From contig NZ_QJVJ01000019.1 in assembly GCF_003217775.1 (NCBI RefSeq), positions 1 through 64,000 of the forward strand: DNA of 64,000 nt. Direction: 5' to 3'. Position 1 is the stretch's first letter. The number at the start of each line of letters is the position of its first letter. Source of the DNA: Paenibacillus flagellatus (GTDB lineage Bacteria; Bacillota; Bacilli; Paenibacillales; NBRC-103111). This document shows, piece by piece, positions 35,567 through 45,232 of this stretch. The notes beneath the pieces are model-generated. The model saw nothing but the letters and a program-made list of their open reading frames with translations. It was not told where the DNA came from and searched no databases. A program made the translations under genes and the position numbers.

Positions 35567-36843
35567 GAGTGAAACGATACGTCGTCGATTCGATGCCGGA
35601 CGCGCTGCAAAAAATTCGGACCGATCTCGGCAAGGACGCGGTCATTCTCAATACGAAGGAAATTCGCTCAGGCGGTTTCCTCGGTCTGTTCGGCAAGAAG
35701 AAGATCGAGGTGATCGCCGCGACCGATTCGGCTCAAGCCCAACAGCCGGCTCCCGCCGCCGTTTCCCCGGGCGCCCTGAAAGCGGCTCCGTCGGGCGGCT
35801 CCACGTTCGCCGCGTTCATGCAGGAGGCGGGGGCGCTCGCTTCGAGACCGGCGGCGGCTCCTATAGCACCGCAGCCTGCCGCGTCGACGCTATCGGCCGC
35901 GGTCGCGACGCTCGATGAGCCCGTCCTGCCTCCCGTCGCTCCGCCGGCTTCGCGCTCCCGCGCGAAGGAGGACGTCCTGCTCGACGAGATCAAGCAGATG
36001 AAGGAATTGATGGCCAAGCTGTCCGCCGGGGTGAAGCAGGAACCCGGTCTCCCGGAGCCGATTCGCAAGTTCGAGCGGCCGCTGCTGGAGCACGAGGTGC
36101 TGCCGGAGCTGGTCGAGCGGCTGCTTGGCAAAGCGGCCGAAGAGTTCGAAAGCGAAGGCTCGCCCCGGACGGACGAATACGCCTATCAGGCGGTCAAGAA
36201 ACAGCTGAAGGACATTTTGTACACCCCGAAACAAAAAGGGCTGGCGAGCGATACGCGGATCGCCCATTTCGTCGGACCGACCGGCGTCGGCAAGACGACG
36301 ACGATCGCCAAGCTGGCCGCCGAGCAGGTGCTCAAGCTGAATCGCAAAGTCGGCTTCATCACGTCCGACACGTATCGGATCGCGGCGGTGGAGCAGCTCA
36401 AGACGTACGCGACGATTTTGAACGTGCCGCTCGAGGTCGTGTTTTCGCCGCAGGAGCTGGCCCGCGCGTTTCAGCAGCTGCAAGATTGCGACGTCATCTT
36501 CATGGATACGGCAGGTCGCAATTTTCGCAATCAAATGTACGTGTCCGAACTGAACTCCCTTCTTCAGACGAAAGGCAAGAGCGAAACGTTTCTCGTGCTC
36601 GGCCTTACTTCCAAGTACAAGGATATGAAGGCGATCACCGACAATTTCGCCAAATTCAAGCTCGACAAAGTGCTGTTCACGAAAATGGACGAAACCCATT
36701 CGTACGGCTCGATCGTCAATCTGCTATACGATTTCCCGCTCCAGCTCTCCTATATTACGAACGGTCAAAACGTGCCTGACGACATCATCGAGACGAACGA
36801 AGACAAATTGATCGATCTACTTCTGGAGGAACGCGAGCAATGA
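35563..36843 (+). CDS. flhF: flagellar SRP-like GTPase FlhF
   Basis: A 426-residue GTPase. The B-domain starts MRVKRYVVDSMPDALQKI, and a Pro/Ala-rich linker runs about residues 55-140. The NG domain has P-loop [31 protein letters not shown] and DTAGRNFRNQ. It sets flagellar position and number with FlhG. ATG 35563 overlaps the flhA stop, and its stop overlaps flhG. Confidence 0.97.
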   Translation: MRVKRYVVDSMPDALQKIRTDLGKDAVILNTKEIRSGGFLGLFGKKKIEVIAATDSAQAQQPAPAAVSPGALKAAPSGGSTFAAFMQEAGALASRPAAAPIAPQPAASTLSAAVATLDEPVLPPVAPPASRSRAKEDVLLDEIKQMKELMAKLSAGVKQEPGLPEPIRKFERPLLEHEVLPELVERLLGKAAEEFESEGSPRTDEYAYQAVKKQLKDILYTPKQKGLASDTRIAHFVGPTGVGKTTTIAKLAAEQVLKLNRKVGFITSDTYRIAAVEQLKTYATILNVPLEVVFSPQELARAFQQLQDCDVIFMDTAGRNFRNQMYVSELNSLLQTKGKSETFLVLGLTSKYKDMKAITDNFAKFKLDKVLFTKMDETHSYGSIVNLLYDFPLQLSYITNGQNVPDDIIETNEDKLIDLLLEEREQ

Positions 36844-37709
36844 GCGATCAAGCGCAGAGCCTTAGAAATCTCGTAAGGACGCAGTCGGATCGGACTACCC
36901 GCACGACGCAGATCGTCACCGTGACGAGCGGCAAGGGCGGCGTCGGCAAATCGAACTTCACGCTGAACTTCGCGCTGACGCTGCAAAAGCAAGGCTATAA
37001 GGTGCTCGTGTTCGACGCGGATATCGGCCTCGCCAACATCGACGTGCTGATGGGCATATCGCCGAAGTACAGCTTGTACCATTTGCTAAAACGGGAAAAG
37101 ACGATATGGGAAATTATCCAGAAAGGCCATAACGAGCTGGAGTTTATCGCGGGCGGCTCCGGCTTCAACGATTTGATGAGACTGACCGAGGCGGAGGTCG
37201 ACTATTTCGCCGATCAGGTGAACCAGCTGAACGGTCACGTCGACTATATCATCTTCGATACGGGTGCCGGGCTGTCGCAGGAAACGCTCAAGTTCATCGT
37301 CGCCGCGAACGAGACGATCGTCGTGACGACACCCGAGCCGACGGCGATTACGGACGCGTACGCGATCATCAAGATGGTCAACTCGCTCGGCCACGACGTC
37401 CGATTCCAGCTCGTCGTCAACCGCGTCACGGAAGCGCACGAGGGGAAACAGACGGCGGACAAAATCAGTCTCGTCGCCAAGCAATTTTTGCACATCAACA
37501 TTCCGACGCTCGGCTTCGTCGAGGACGACGCCAGCGTCTCGAAGGCGGTCAAAAAGCAAGTTCCGTTTACGGTCGCGTTCCCGACGAGCGCCGCTTCGAG
37601 AAGCATCGAGCGTCTCGCGCAGCGGTTCGTATCGGGCCAGCCCGCTCCGGAGCCGCAAAACGGGGGAGTCAAAGGGTTTTTGAGCAAAATGATGAAGCTT
37701 CTGAAATGA
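36840..37709 (+). CDS. flhG: flagellum number regulator FlhG (MinD-like ATPase, YlxH)
   Basis: A 289-residue ParA/MinD-type ATPase. The N-terminal DQAQSLRNLV-type peptide (activator helix with Gln/Leu) stimulates FlhF GTPase in the family. The deviant Walker A is TSGKGGVGKSNFTLNFA, followed by FDADIGLANIDVLMG and FDTGAGLS. A hydrophobic/basic C-terminal helix (KGFLSKMMKLLK) suits membrane binding. Confidence 0.96.
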   Translation: MSDQAQSLRNLVRTQSDRTTRTTQIVTVTSGKGGVGKSNFTLNFALTLQKQGYKVLVFDADIGLANIDVLMGISPKYSLYHLLKREKTIWEIIQKGHNELEFIAGGSGFNDLMRLTEAEVDYFADQVNQLNGHVDYIIFDTGAGLSQETLKFIVAANETIVVTTPEPTAITDAYAIIKMVNSLGHDVRFQLVVNRVTEAHEGKQTADKISLVAKQFLHINIPTLGFVEDDASVSKAVKKQVPFTVAFPTSAASRSIERLAQRFVSGQPAPEPQNGGVKGFLSKMMKLLK

Positions 37710-37749
37710 GACAACCCGCGGTCCGAGGACATCAGGATGAGGTGATAGC

Positions 37750-38868
37750 ATGGCCATACATAGGGTGTTGGTTGTCGACGATTCGGTCTTCATGCGTAAA
37801 ATCATAACGGATATGATTCAAGAGGACGAACGGTTCGAGGTGGTCGATACGGCCAAAAACGGGCTGGAGGCGGTCGAGAAGGCGAAGCGGCTGAAGCCGG
37901 ACGTCGTGACGCTCGACATCGAAATGCCCGAAATGAACGGCCTCGAAGCGCTCAAGCGGATCATGGAGGACCATCCGGTGCCGGTCGTCATGCTGAGCAG
38001 CTTGACGGAGGAAGGGGCGAAGGAGACGATCGCCGCCCTCGAGCTCGGCGCGGTCGATTTCGTCCGCAAGCCTTCCGGCTCGATATCGCTCGACTTGTTC
38101 AAAGTCAAGTCGCTGCTGATGGAGAAGCTGACCGTCGCGCTGCAGACGAAAGTATCCCGCCCGGCGGTCCAAACGCGGCCTTACGTGCCGCCGAAGCCGG
38201 TAATCAAGCCGCCCGCCGCGAGCGTCGCGAAGGAGTTGATCGCTACGACGCCGGCCGCGGCCCATTCGGGCAAAATCGAGCGACTCGTCGCCATCGGAAC
38301 GTCGACGGGCGGACCGCGTGCGCTGCAGCAGGTCGTTTCGGAGCTGCCCGCCGATTTTCCCGCGCCGGTATTGATCGTTCAGCATATGCCGCCGAACTTC
38401 ACCAAGTCGCTCGCGCAGCGGCTGGACGCCACGTCGCACGTAACGGTCGTGGAAGCCGAGGACGGAGACCGGCTGCGCAACGGCGTCGCCTATATCGCGC
38501 CGGGAGGCTGGCACATGATCGTGAAGCGGGACGAGGTCGGGTATAAGATCCGGCTGACGAAGGACGAGCCCCGGAGCGGTCACCGGCCGTCGGTCGACAT
38601 GCTGTTCGACTCGCTCTTGCCGTTCCGCGACCTGAAGCGGCATATCGTCATCATGACGGGGATGGGGAGCGACGGAGCGAAGGGGATGCAGGCGCTTAGG
38701 CAAGCGGGCGCCGTATCCACGATCGCCGAATCGAGCGAAACCTGCGTCGTGTACGGCATGCCCCGCGCCGCCGCGGAATTGAACTGCGTCACGCATCAGC
38801 TTCCGCTGTATCAGATCGCCTCGAAGCTGACGGAGCTTGTCACGAAAGACATCAACCCGAAAATGTGA
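37750..38868 (+). CDS. cheB: chemotaxis glutamate methylesterase/deamidase CheB
   Basis: A 372-residue protein. The receiver domain has Asp10/Asp11 and phospho-acceptor Asp56 (VVTLDIEMPEMNG). A Pro-rich linker leads to the methylesterase domain with GTSTGGPRAL (Ser), VQHMPPNF (His) and MTGMGSDGAKG (Asp). It removes methyl groups from chemoreceptors. GAGGTGATAGC precedes the ATG. Confidence 0.97.
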   Translation: MAIHRVLVVDDSVFMRKIITDMIQEDERFEVVDTAKNGLEAVEKAKRLKPDVVTLDIEMPEMNGLEALKRIMEDHPVPVVMLSSLTEEGAKETIAALELGAVDFVRKPSGSISLDLFKVKSLLMEKLTVALQTKVSRPAVQTRPYVPPKPVIKPPAASVAKELIATTPAAAHSGKIERLVAIGTSTGGPRALQQVVSELPADFPAPVLIVQHMPPNFTKSLAQRLDATSHVTVVEAEDGDRLRNGVAYIAPGGWHMIVKRDEVGYKIRLTKDEPRSGHRPSVDMLFDSLLPFRDLKRHIVIMTGMGSDGAKGMQALRQAGAVSTIAESSETCVVYGMPRAAAELNCVTHQLPLYQIASKLTELVTKDINPKM

Positions 38869-38887
38869 ACAAGAGGGGGCACGGCGG

Positions 38888-40930
38888 ATGGAAATGAATC
38901 AGTATTTAAGCATGTTCATCGACGAGTCGCGGGAGCATCTGCAGGCGTTGAACGACAACATGCTGAAGCTTGAAGCAAGCCCGGAGGACATCGGCATCGT
39001 GCAGACGATTTTCCGTTCGGCGCATACGCTGAAGGGAATGTCCGCTACGATGGGGTTCGAGGACTTGGCTTCGCTCACCCACGAGATGGAAAACGTGCTC
39101 GATCTCGTGCGCAACCACAAGCTGGCGATGAACCCGTTTATATTCGACGCCATCTTCAAAAGCCTCGATTCGCTCGAAGCGATGGTGGAGGACATCATCA
39201 ACGGCGGTACCGGCAAAGCGGACGTAAGCGCGATCGTGGCGACGCTGAAATCGATCGTGTCGGGCGATTACGAAAAGGGCGGTGCGGCCGCGGGCCAGCC
39301 CGCGTCGTCTTCCGCCGGAGCGGCGGAGCTGGACGAGTTTCAATTTTCGATCTTGATGCAATCGCTCGAGAGCGGACATCAGGTTTACTATTTGAAAGTG
39401 TCGGTCCAAGACACGTGCGTGCTGAAGGCGGCGCGCGCCTACATGGTATTCGACGTGCTCGAGCAAAACGGCGAAGTCGTCCAATCGACCCCGTCGGTCG
39501 AAGACATCGAAAAAGAGAAGTTCGACAAATCGTTCACGGTCTATTATTTGTCCCAGCTGTCCGCCGAAGAGCTGGAAAAGCGCGCCGGAAGCATCAGCGA
39601 GATCGAGTACGTCGAGGTGGAGAAGCTGGATGCGGACAGCTTGAAGCGGAAAATGGAGCCGAAGCCGGCGGCGTCCGCCCAGGCGGCTGCAGCCAAAGCC
39701 GAAGCCGCTCCGGCCGCAGCGGCTCCCGCCAAAGCGGAGTCGGCCGCGCCGAAGCCGGCGGCGGGCGGCGCTCCGGTCGCCTCCCGGACGATCCGCGTCG
39801 ATATCGAGCGTCTCGACGTGCTCATGAACTTGTTCAGCGAGCTGCTGATCGACCGGGTGAGGCTCGAGCAGCTGGCCAGCGAGGTGCGCCGCAACGATTT
39901 GACCGAAACGGTCGAGCATATGGCGCGCGTCAGCAGCGACCTGCAAAACATCGTGCTGAAGCTGCGGATGGTGCCGGTCGATACCGTATTCAACCGGTTC
40001 CCGCGGATGGTTCGCGATTTGGCGAAGTCGCTCGACAAAAAGGTCGACCTGATCGTGACCGGCGCCGAAACGGAGCTCGACCGGACGGTCATCGACGAGA
40101 TCGGCGACCCGCTCGTCCACTTGCTGCGCAACTCCGTCGACCACGGCGTGGAGACGATACCGGACCGGATCGCGGCCGGCAAGCCGGAAACCGGTACGGT
40201 CCATCTGCGCGCCTTCCACAGCGGCAACCACGTGTTCATCGAAATCGAGGACGACGGCAAAGGGATCAACCGCGACAAGGTGCTCGGAACCGCGCTGAAA
40301 AAAGGCGTCGTCACGCAGGAGCAGGCGAAGACGCTGACGGACGAAGAGGTGTACATGCTGCTGTTCGCGTCGGGCTTCAGCACGGCCGAGGTCATTTCCG
40401 ACATATCCGGCCGCGGCGTAGGGCTCGACGTCGTCAAGACGAAGATCGAATCGCTCGGCGGACGCGTTCAAGTCGAATCGAAGCTCGGAATCGGAACGAA
40501 GTTTTCGGTACAGCTGCCGCTGACGCTGTCGATCATTTCGGCGATGCTGGTGCGGCTCGGTGCGGAAAAGTACGCGATTCCGCTTTCTTCGATCGTGGAG
40601 ACGTCGGTTATTCGCAAGGAAAGCGTTCGCTGGGTTCAAGGCAATCCGATGATGGATTTCCGCGGCGGGATCATTCCTTTGGTGTCGCTGAGCAAGCTGT
40701 TCGACGTGCCGGGTTATTCCGAGGCGGACGAGGACGAGACGGAAATCGTGGTCATCAAAAAAGGCGACAAGCTTGCGGCGATCATGATCGACGAGTTTAT
40801 CGGCCAGCAGGAAATCGTGTTGAAATCGCTCGGCAAATATTTGACGAATTTGTTCGCGGTATCCGGCGCCACCATTTTGGGCGACGGCCAAGTGGCGCTG
40901 ATCGTCGACACGAACGCTTTGATCAAATAA
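38888..40930 (+). CDS. cheA: chemotaxis histidine kinase CheA
   Basis: A 680-residue kinase in P1-P5 order. P1 Hpt carries phospho-His46 (FRSAHTLKGMSA). The P2 region lies at about residues 150-260. An Ala/Pro/Lys-rich linker follows. P3 is the dimerisation helix (ERLDVLMNLFSELLIDRVRL). The P4 ATP-binding domain has HLLRNSVDHGVE (N box), EIEDDGKGI (G1), FSTAEVISDISGRGVGLDVV and GIGTKFSVQLPLTLS. P5 is CheW-like (EKYAIPLSSIVET). ATG 38888 is preferred, with AGAGGGGG upstream. Confidence 0.97.
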   Translation: MEMNQYLSMFIDESREHLQALNDNMLKLEASPEDIGIVQTIFRSAHTLKGMSATMGFEDLASLTHEMENVLDLVRNHKLAMNPFIFDAIFKSLDSLEAMVEDIINGGTGKADVSAIVATLKSIVSGDYEKGGAAAGQPASSSAGAAELDEFQFSILMQSLESGHQVYYLKVSVQDTCVLKAARAYMVFDVLEQNGEVVQSTPSVEDIEKEKFDKSFTVYYLSQLSAEELEKRAGSISEIEYVEVEKLDADSLKRKMEPKPAASAQAAAAKAEAAPAAAAPAKAESAAPKPAAGGAPVASRTIRVDIERLDVLMNLFSELLIDRVRLEQLASEVRRNDLTETVEHMARVSSDLQNIVLKLRMVPVDTVFNRFPRMVRDLAKSLDKKVDLIVTGAETELDRTVIDEIGDPLVHLLRNSVDHGVETIPDRIAAGKPETGTVHLRAFHSGNHVFIEIEDDGKGINRDKVLGTALKKGVVTQEQAKTLTDEEVYMLLFASGFSTAEVISDISGRGVGLDVVKTKIESLGGRVQVESKLGIGTKFSVQLPLTLSIISAMLVRLGAEKYAIPLSSIVETSVIRKESVRWVQGNPMMDFRGGIIPLVSLSKLFDVPGYSEADEDETEIVVIKKGDKLAAIMIDEFIGQQEIVLKSLGKYLTNLFAVSGATILGDGQVALIVDTNALIK

Positions 40931-40946
40931 GAGGGGGTTACATATC

Positions 40947-41408
40947 ATGGGAGAAGAGCTTAAAGTGATCGTGTTCTCGCTCGCCCACGAACAATACGGA
41001 GTCGAGGTGGAGAAGGTCCGGACGATCGAGCGGATGCAGCCGCTCACCCGGGTGCCGAAAACGCCGGCTTTCGTCAAAGGCGTCATCAACCTGCGCGGCG
41101 TTGTCGTGCCGGTCATCGATCTTCGCGGACGGTTCGGCTTGCCGGAAGCGGACTATACGGACAACTCGCGAATCATTATCGTCGCGGTGAAAGATATGGA
41201 AGTGGGCATGATCGTCGACATGGCGAACGACGTCGTCGATGTCGACAGCGACAACATCGAGCAGCCTCCGGAAATCGTCGGCGGCATCAAGGCGAAATAT
41301 TTGCGCGGCTTGGCCAAGCTGCAGGACGATCGGCTGCTCGTCCTACTCAATCTGGAGGAAGTGCTCAACAAAAGCGAAATCGTCCAGCTCGAGCAGTTCG
41401 GGGAATAA
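40947..41408 (+). CDS. cheW: chemotaxis coupling protein CheW
   Basis: A 153-residue SH3-like adaptor linking receptors to CheA. It has YGVEVEKVRTIERMQPLTRVP, VKGVINLRGVVVPVIDLRGRFGL and KLQDDRLLVLLNLEEVL. It starts with an AGAGGGGG ribosome-binding site and precedes cheC by 2 bp. Confidence 0.97.
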   Translation: MGEELKVIVFSLAHEQYGVEVEKVRTIERMQPLTRVPKTPAFVKGVINLRGVVVPVIDLRGRFGLPEADYTDNSRIIIVAVKDMEVGMIVDMANDVVDVDSDNIEQPPEIVGGIKAKYLRGLAKLQDDRLLVLLNLEEVLNKSEIVQLEQFGE

Positions 41409-41410
41409 CG

Positions 41411-42037
41411 ATGACCTCATCCAACTTCCACAACTTTGCGGACTTTCAACTAGACGTGCTGAAGGAAGTAGGCAACATCGGCGCGGGCAACGCCGCGACG
41501 GCGCTGTCCAAGCTGCTCGACAGGCCGGTCGACATGCAGGTGCCGCTCGTCAACATGCTCCCGTTCGAGGACATCATTGAAGTGCTCGGCGGCTCGGAGC
41601 AGATCGTCGTCGCCATCTACTTGCGGGTAACCGGCGAAGCGCCGGGCAACATGTTCTTCATCCTGACCCAACCGTCGGCCAAGCAGCTGCTGCAAAACTT
41701 GGCCGGCATCGTCGTCGAGGACGAGGAGCACTATTCCGAGATGGAGCTTTCGGCGTTGAGCGAGATCGGTAACATTTTGGCCGGGTCGTACTTGTCGTCG
41801 CTCGCCGACTTTACGAAGCTGAGCATGTCCCCGACCGTTCCGTCGCTGACGATCGACATGCTCGGCGCCGTCGTCAGCTACGGGCTGATCCAGTACGGTG
41901 AAATGGGCGATAAGGCGCTGTTCATCGATACGAAGTTTTTCGAAGGAAATGAAGCGGTGGAAGGCCATTTCTTCCTGGTCCCCGATCCCGAGTCGTTCGA
42001 CAAAATCTTCAAGTCTTTGGGAGTGCCGCTCGAATGA
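41411..42037 (+). CDS. cheC: CheY-P phosphatase CheC
   Basis: A 208-residue phosphatase. Two active-site helices are visible: LKEVGNIGAGNAATALSKLL and LSEIGNILAGSYLSSLADF, each with the Glu...Asn catalytic pair. It binds CheD for adaptation in the B. subtilis-type system. Its stop overlaps the cheD start (ATGA). Confidence 0.97.
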   Translation: MTSSNFHNFADFQLDVLKEVGNIGAGNAATALSKLLDRPVDMQVPLVNMLPFEDIIEVLGGSEQIVVAIYLRVTGEAPGNMFFILTQPSAKQLLQNLAGIVVEDEEHYSEMELSALSEIGNILAGSYLSSLADFTKLSMSPTVPSLTIDMLGAVVSYGLIQYGEMGDKALFIDTKFFEGNEAVEGHFFLVPDPESFDKIFKSLGVPLE

Positions 42038-42528
42038 CCTCGGACAACCTGATCAAGGTGGGAATGGCAGATCTGAACGTGACATCGAGTCCGGGCATAC
42101 TGAAAACGACCGGTCTCGGCTCGTGCGTCGGCGTCACGGTGTACGATCCGAGAACGAAAATCGCGGGAATGGCTCACGTCATGCTGCCGTCTTCCGATAT
42201 CGCGAAGGAAGGCACGATTAACGTGGCCAAGTATGCCGACACGGCGATCCCCGAGATGGTGAAGCGGATGACGAAGCTCGGCGCATCCGGCTCGCGCCTG
42301 GTCGCCAAGCTGGCCGGCGGGGCCCAAATGTTCGCGTTCAACACGGCGAACGATACGATGCGGATCGGGCCTCGCAACGTCGAGTCCTGCAAGGAGCAAT
42401 TGAAGCTTTTTTCGATACCGATAATTGCGGAGGATACGGGAGGAAATTTCGGAAGGACGATCGAGTTTTACGCGGACACCGGAATTTTGGTCTTGCGAAC
42501 CGTACAACAAGGAGTCAAGGAACTGTAG
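42034..42528 (+). CDS. cheD: chemoreceptor glutamine deamidase CheD
   Basis: A 164-residue Cys-His deamidase. LGSCVGVTVYD contains the catalytic Cys and MAHVMLPSS the His. VAKLAGGAQMF and RNVESCKEQL are also conserved. It interacts with CheC, encoded immediately upstream and overlapping by 4 bp. Confidence 0.97.
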   Translation: MTSDNLIKVGMADLNVTSSPGILKTTGLGSCVGVTVYDPRTKIAGMAHVMLPSSDIAKEGTINVAKYADTAIPEMVKRMTKLGASGSRLVAKLAGGAQMFAFNTANDTMRIGPRNVESCKEQLKLFSIPIIAEDTGGNFGRTIEFYADTGILVLRTVQQGVKEL

Positions 42529-42530
42529 CC

Positions 42531-42941
42531 ATGATCGGAACCGTTCGATGGAATATCGTTTTGGGGGCGTCGGGTTTCATCTTGACGTTTCTCCTGTCAA
42601 TCGGGAACAACTTCTTCTTGCGAACGCTGCTCAACAGCCTGTACAGCTTTCTGATCCTGTTCGCCGTCGCGTATGCGCTGCGGTGGATTCTCGGCACTCT
42701 CGTCGGCTTGAAGCCCGTCGCGCCCGAAACGGATGCGGCGCCGGCCGAAGCGCTCGGCCGAACGGTGGACGCGGTGACGCCCGAGAACGAGGATCAATTG
42801 AACGATTTGCTCAAGGAGCAGCTGAACCGGCCCGATCCGGACGCGACGTTCGCGCCGCTCGAGCCGAAGAAGCTCGCTTCGATTCCGGACGCGAGCGGAG
42901 AGGAATTGGCCCGGGCGGTGCGGCGACTGACAGAAGAGTAA
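42531..42941 (+). CDS. small membrane protein of the che operon, unknown function
   Basis: A 136-residue protein. Two membrane helices span about residues 9-30 (ASGFILTFLLSIGNNFF) and 36-58 (LYSFLILFAVAYALRWILG). An acidic cytoplasmic tail rich in Glu, Asp and Pro follows, ending ELARAVRRLTEE. It sits between cheD (3 bp) and sigD (14 bp) with an AAGGAA ribosome-binding site, so it is co-expressed with both. B. subtilis has no gene in this slot. I recognise no named family. Confidence 0.85.
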   Translation: MIGTVRWNIVLGASGFILTFLLSIGNNFFLRTLLNSLYSFLILFAVAYALRWILGTLVGLKPVAPETDAAPAEALGRTVDAVTPENEDQLNDLLKEQLNRPDPDATFAPLEPKKLASIPDASGEELARAVRRLTEE

Positions 42942-42955
42942 GGAGAGCGAGCTGA

Positions 42956-43741
42956 ATGATTCAACAAAAGCAATCCCCTTTGTCCAACATCGACATTTGG
43001 AAACAATGGAAAAGTGAAGGTTTGCTTTCGGCGAAACAAGCGCTGGTCGAGCATTATTTGCCGTTGGTCGATTACGTGGTCGGCCGCCTCCTCATCGGAC
43101 TGCCCAAAAACGTTTCTAGGGACGATTTATCCAGTTATGGTATAATGGGGTTAATCGACGCGATCGAGAAGTTCGACTACGAACGCGGCTTGCAATTCGA
43201 AACGTACGCGTCCTGGCGCATTCGCGGCGCGATTATCGACGGTCTCAGGCAGGGCGATTGGGTGCCGCGGTCCGTTCGCGAGAAGGCCAAAAAAATCGAG
43301 GACGCCTACCAGAAGCTCGAGCAGCACTACTTGCGCTCCGTCACGGATGCGGAAATCAGCTCGTATTTGAACGTCAGCGAGAAAGAGTTCCAGCACATGC
43401 TTCAGGAAATTTCGATCACGACGGTATGCTCGTTCGACGATCCGATCAAGGAAGAGGAATCGGAGACGCGTTTGTCGCTGATGGTGGACGAAAAAGCGAG
43501 AAACCCGGAGTACAAGGTGAACGAATTTTTTCTGAAAGAATCGTTGGCCAAGGCGATCGACAAGCTGACGGAGAAGGAACGGACGGTCGTCTCCTTGTTT
43601 TATTACGAGGAGCTCTCCTTGAGCGAGATCGCGGAGGTCATGTCGTTATCGCCTTCCCGCATTTCCCAGCTGCACTCCAAAGCGATTTTGCGGCTTAGGG
43701 GATCGCTCGGCAGGTGGAAAAATCAATTGATGCAGCAATAG
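42956..43741 (+). CDS. sigD: RNA polymerase sigma factor for flagellar operons, sigma-D (FliA)
   Basis: A 261-residue sigma-28-type factor. Region 2 is DYVVGRLLIGLPKNVSRDDL, YGIMGLIDAIEKFDYERG and ETYASWRIRGAIIDGLR. Region 3 includes the DWVPRSVREK stretch. Region 4 is LSLSEIAEVMSLSPSRISQLHSK. It directs late flagellar, chemotaxis and autolysin genes. AAGGAGAG precedes ATG 42956. Confidence 0.97.
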   Translation: MIQQKQSPLSNIDIWKQWKSEGLLSAKQALVEHYLPLVDYVVGRLLIGLPKNVSRDDLSSYGIMGLIDAIEKFDYERGLQFETYASWRIRGAIIDGLRQGDWVPRSVREKAKKIEDAYQKLEQHYLRSVTDAEISSYLNVSEKEFQHMLQEISITTVCSFDDPIKEEESETRLSLMVDEKARNPEYKVNEFFLKESLAKAIDKLTEKERTVVSLFYYEELSLSEIAEVMSLSPSRISQLHSKAILRLRGSLGRWKNQLMQQ

Positions 43742-43767
43742 CGGCAAGTCAGGAAGGGGGAAATGCG

Positions 43768-45174
43768 TTGTCCACCGAATTGCCTTTGGAACACTACATC
43801 AGTGTCAGCCTGGCCGAGGACAAATTGACCGCCTCCATCCAAATCGTGACGCTTCCGGATTCTTTTCCTTATACGGTTAACGACATCATCGCGTTTCTTC
43901 ATAAGAACCATGTACGTTACGGCATACAACGAGACGTCATTGCAGCGCTCATCCAAGATCCGAAGCCGTTTGTGCAAACGAAAACCGTAGTGGCAACCGG
44001 GGACCCTCCCGGACCCGGCATCGACGGAGAGATTCGGAACTTGTACGACGCGGATGCGGAACGGAAAAAACCGGCGGAGCTCGAGGACGGGACCGTCGAC
44101 TACAAGGAAGTCACCCGTCTGACCAACGTCCGCAAAGGGCAGCTGATCGCCGAGCGGCTGCCGGCAAAGGAAGGGCCGCCCGGCCGGGACGTAACCGGCG
44201 AGACGATCCCCGGCCGCAGCGGCAAGGAAGCGCGATTCAAGCTGGGTAAAAACGTCGTTGCCGACGGGGAGCAGAAAGCGCTTTATGCCGCGATGGACGG
44301 CATGGTCGTCTACACGGAAAACGACAAGATCAACGTATTTCCCGTATTCGAGGTAAACGGCGACGTCGATTACAACGTCGGCAACATCGATTTTCTCGGT
44401 ACGGTAGTCATCCGGGGCAACGTGCTGTCGGGGTTCAAGGTGAAGGCGGCCGGCGATATCCGCGTGACCGGCGGCGTCGAAGGGGCCGAAATCGAGGCGC
44501 TCGGCTCGATCGAAATCAGCGCCGGCATTCTCGGACATAATAAAGCCGTCATTCGGGCGGGAGTCAACCTGAAAAGCTCGTTCATCCAGGACGCCGTCAT
44601 CGAAGCCGGACAAAACGTTGTCGTCTCCCAAAGCATCATGCATTCGCAGGTGCGAGCCGGACAAAACGTCCAATGCGCCGGCCCGAAAGGGCTGATCGTC
44701 GGCGGGACGATTCAGGCCGGGGAAAAAGTGATCGCCCGCACGATCGGCAACCCGATGTCGACGCCCACCTCCGTCGAAGTCGGCGTCCTTCCGGAGCTGC
44801 GCAACGAGCTCACGACGCTGCGCCAGCAGTTGAAGCAAAATCAAGACGGCCTCGACAAAACGGAGAAGGCGCTCACGCTGCTCGACCAGCTGGCCGCGGC
44901 GGGAACGCTGTCGTCCGACAAGCTGGCGATGCGCATCAAGCTGACGCATACGAAAAAGCAAGCCGTCGACGAACAAAACGGAATCAAGGAACGTATACTT
45001 GAAATCGAGAAGACGTTGGAGGATACCGACCGGGCGCGGGTGCAGGTCATCTCCATGGTGTACGGCGGGACGAAAATCGTCATCGGCCGTTATACCCGGT
45101 TCGTGAAAGACGCAACGTCGAGGGTGCAATTCATGTATTCCGCCGGCGACATCTCGATGCTCCCGAACGAATAA
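43768..45174 (+). CDS. FapA family protein (DUF342)
   Basis: A 468-residue protein. An N-terminal KH-like region is followed by a beta-helix with repeated turns (VRGNVLSGFKVKAAGDIRV-type, GSIEISAGILGHNKAVIRAG, VEAGQNVVVSQSIMHS) typical of DUF342/FapA. A C-terminal coiled coil (ELRNELTTLRQQLKQNQDGL) completes it. FapA localises the flagellar pole in Vibrio; its role here is inferred from the neighbourhood. TTG 43768 with GGAAGGGGG was chosen; the frame opens in sigD at 43714. Confidence 0.9.
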   Translation: MSTELPLEHYISVSLAEDKLTASIQIVTLPDSFPYTVNDIIAFLHKNHVRYGIQRDVIAALIQDPKPFVQTKTVVATGDPPGPGIDGEIRNLYDADAERKKPAELEDGTVDYKEVTRLTNVRKGQLIAERLPAKEGPPGRDVTGETIPGRSGKEARFKLGKNVVADGEQKALYAAMDGMVVYTENDKINVFPVFEVNGDVDYNVGNIDFLGTVVIRGNVLSGFKVKAAGDIRVTGGVEGAEIEALGSIEISAGILGHNKAVIRAGVNLKSSFIQDAVIEAGQNVVVSQSIMHSQVRAGQNVQCAGPKGLIVGGTIQAGEKVIARTIGNPMSTPTSVEVGVLPELRNELTTLRQQLKQNQDGLDKTEKALTLLDQLAAAGTLSSDKLAMRIKLTHTKKQAVDEQNGIKERILEIEKTLEDTDRARVQVISMVYGGTKIVIGRYTRFVKDATSRVQFMYSAGDISMLPNE

Positions 45175-45232
45175 GCAAGCCGCCGACCGGAAGCGAATAA
45201 GCCGTGTACACACGGGGAACGGGGTGAGTGGC

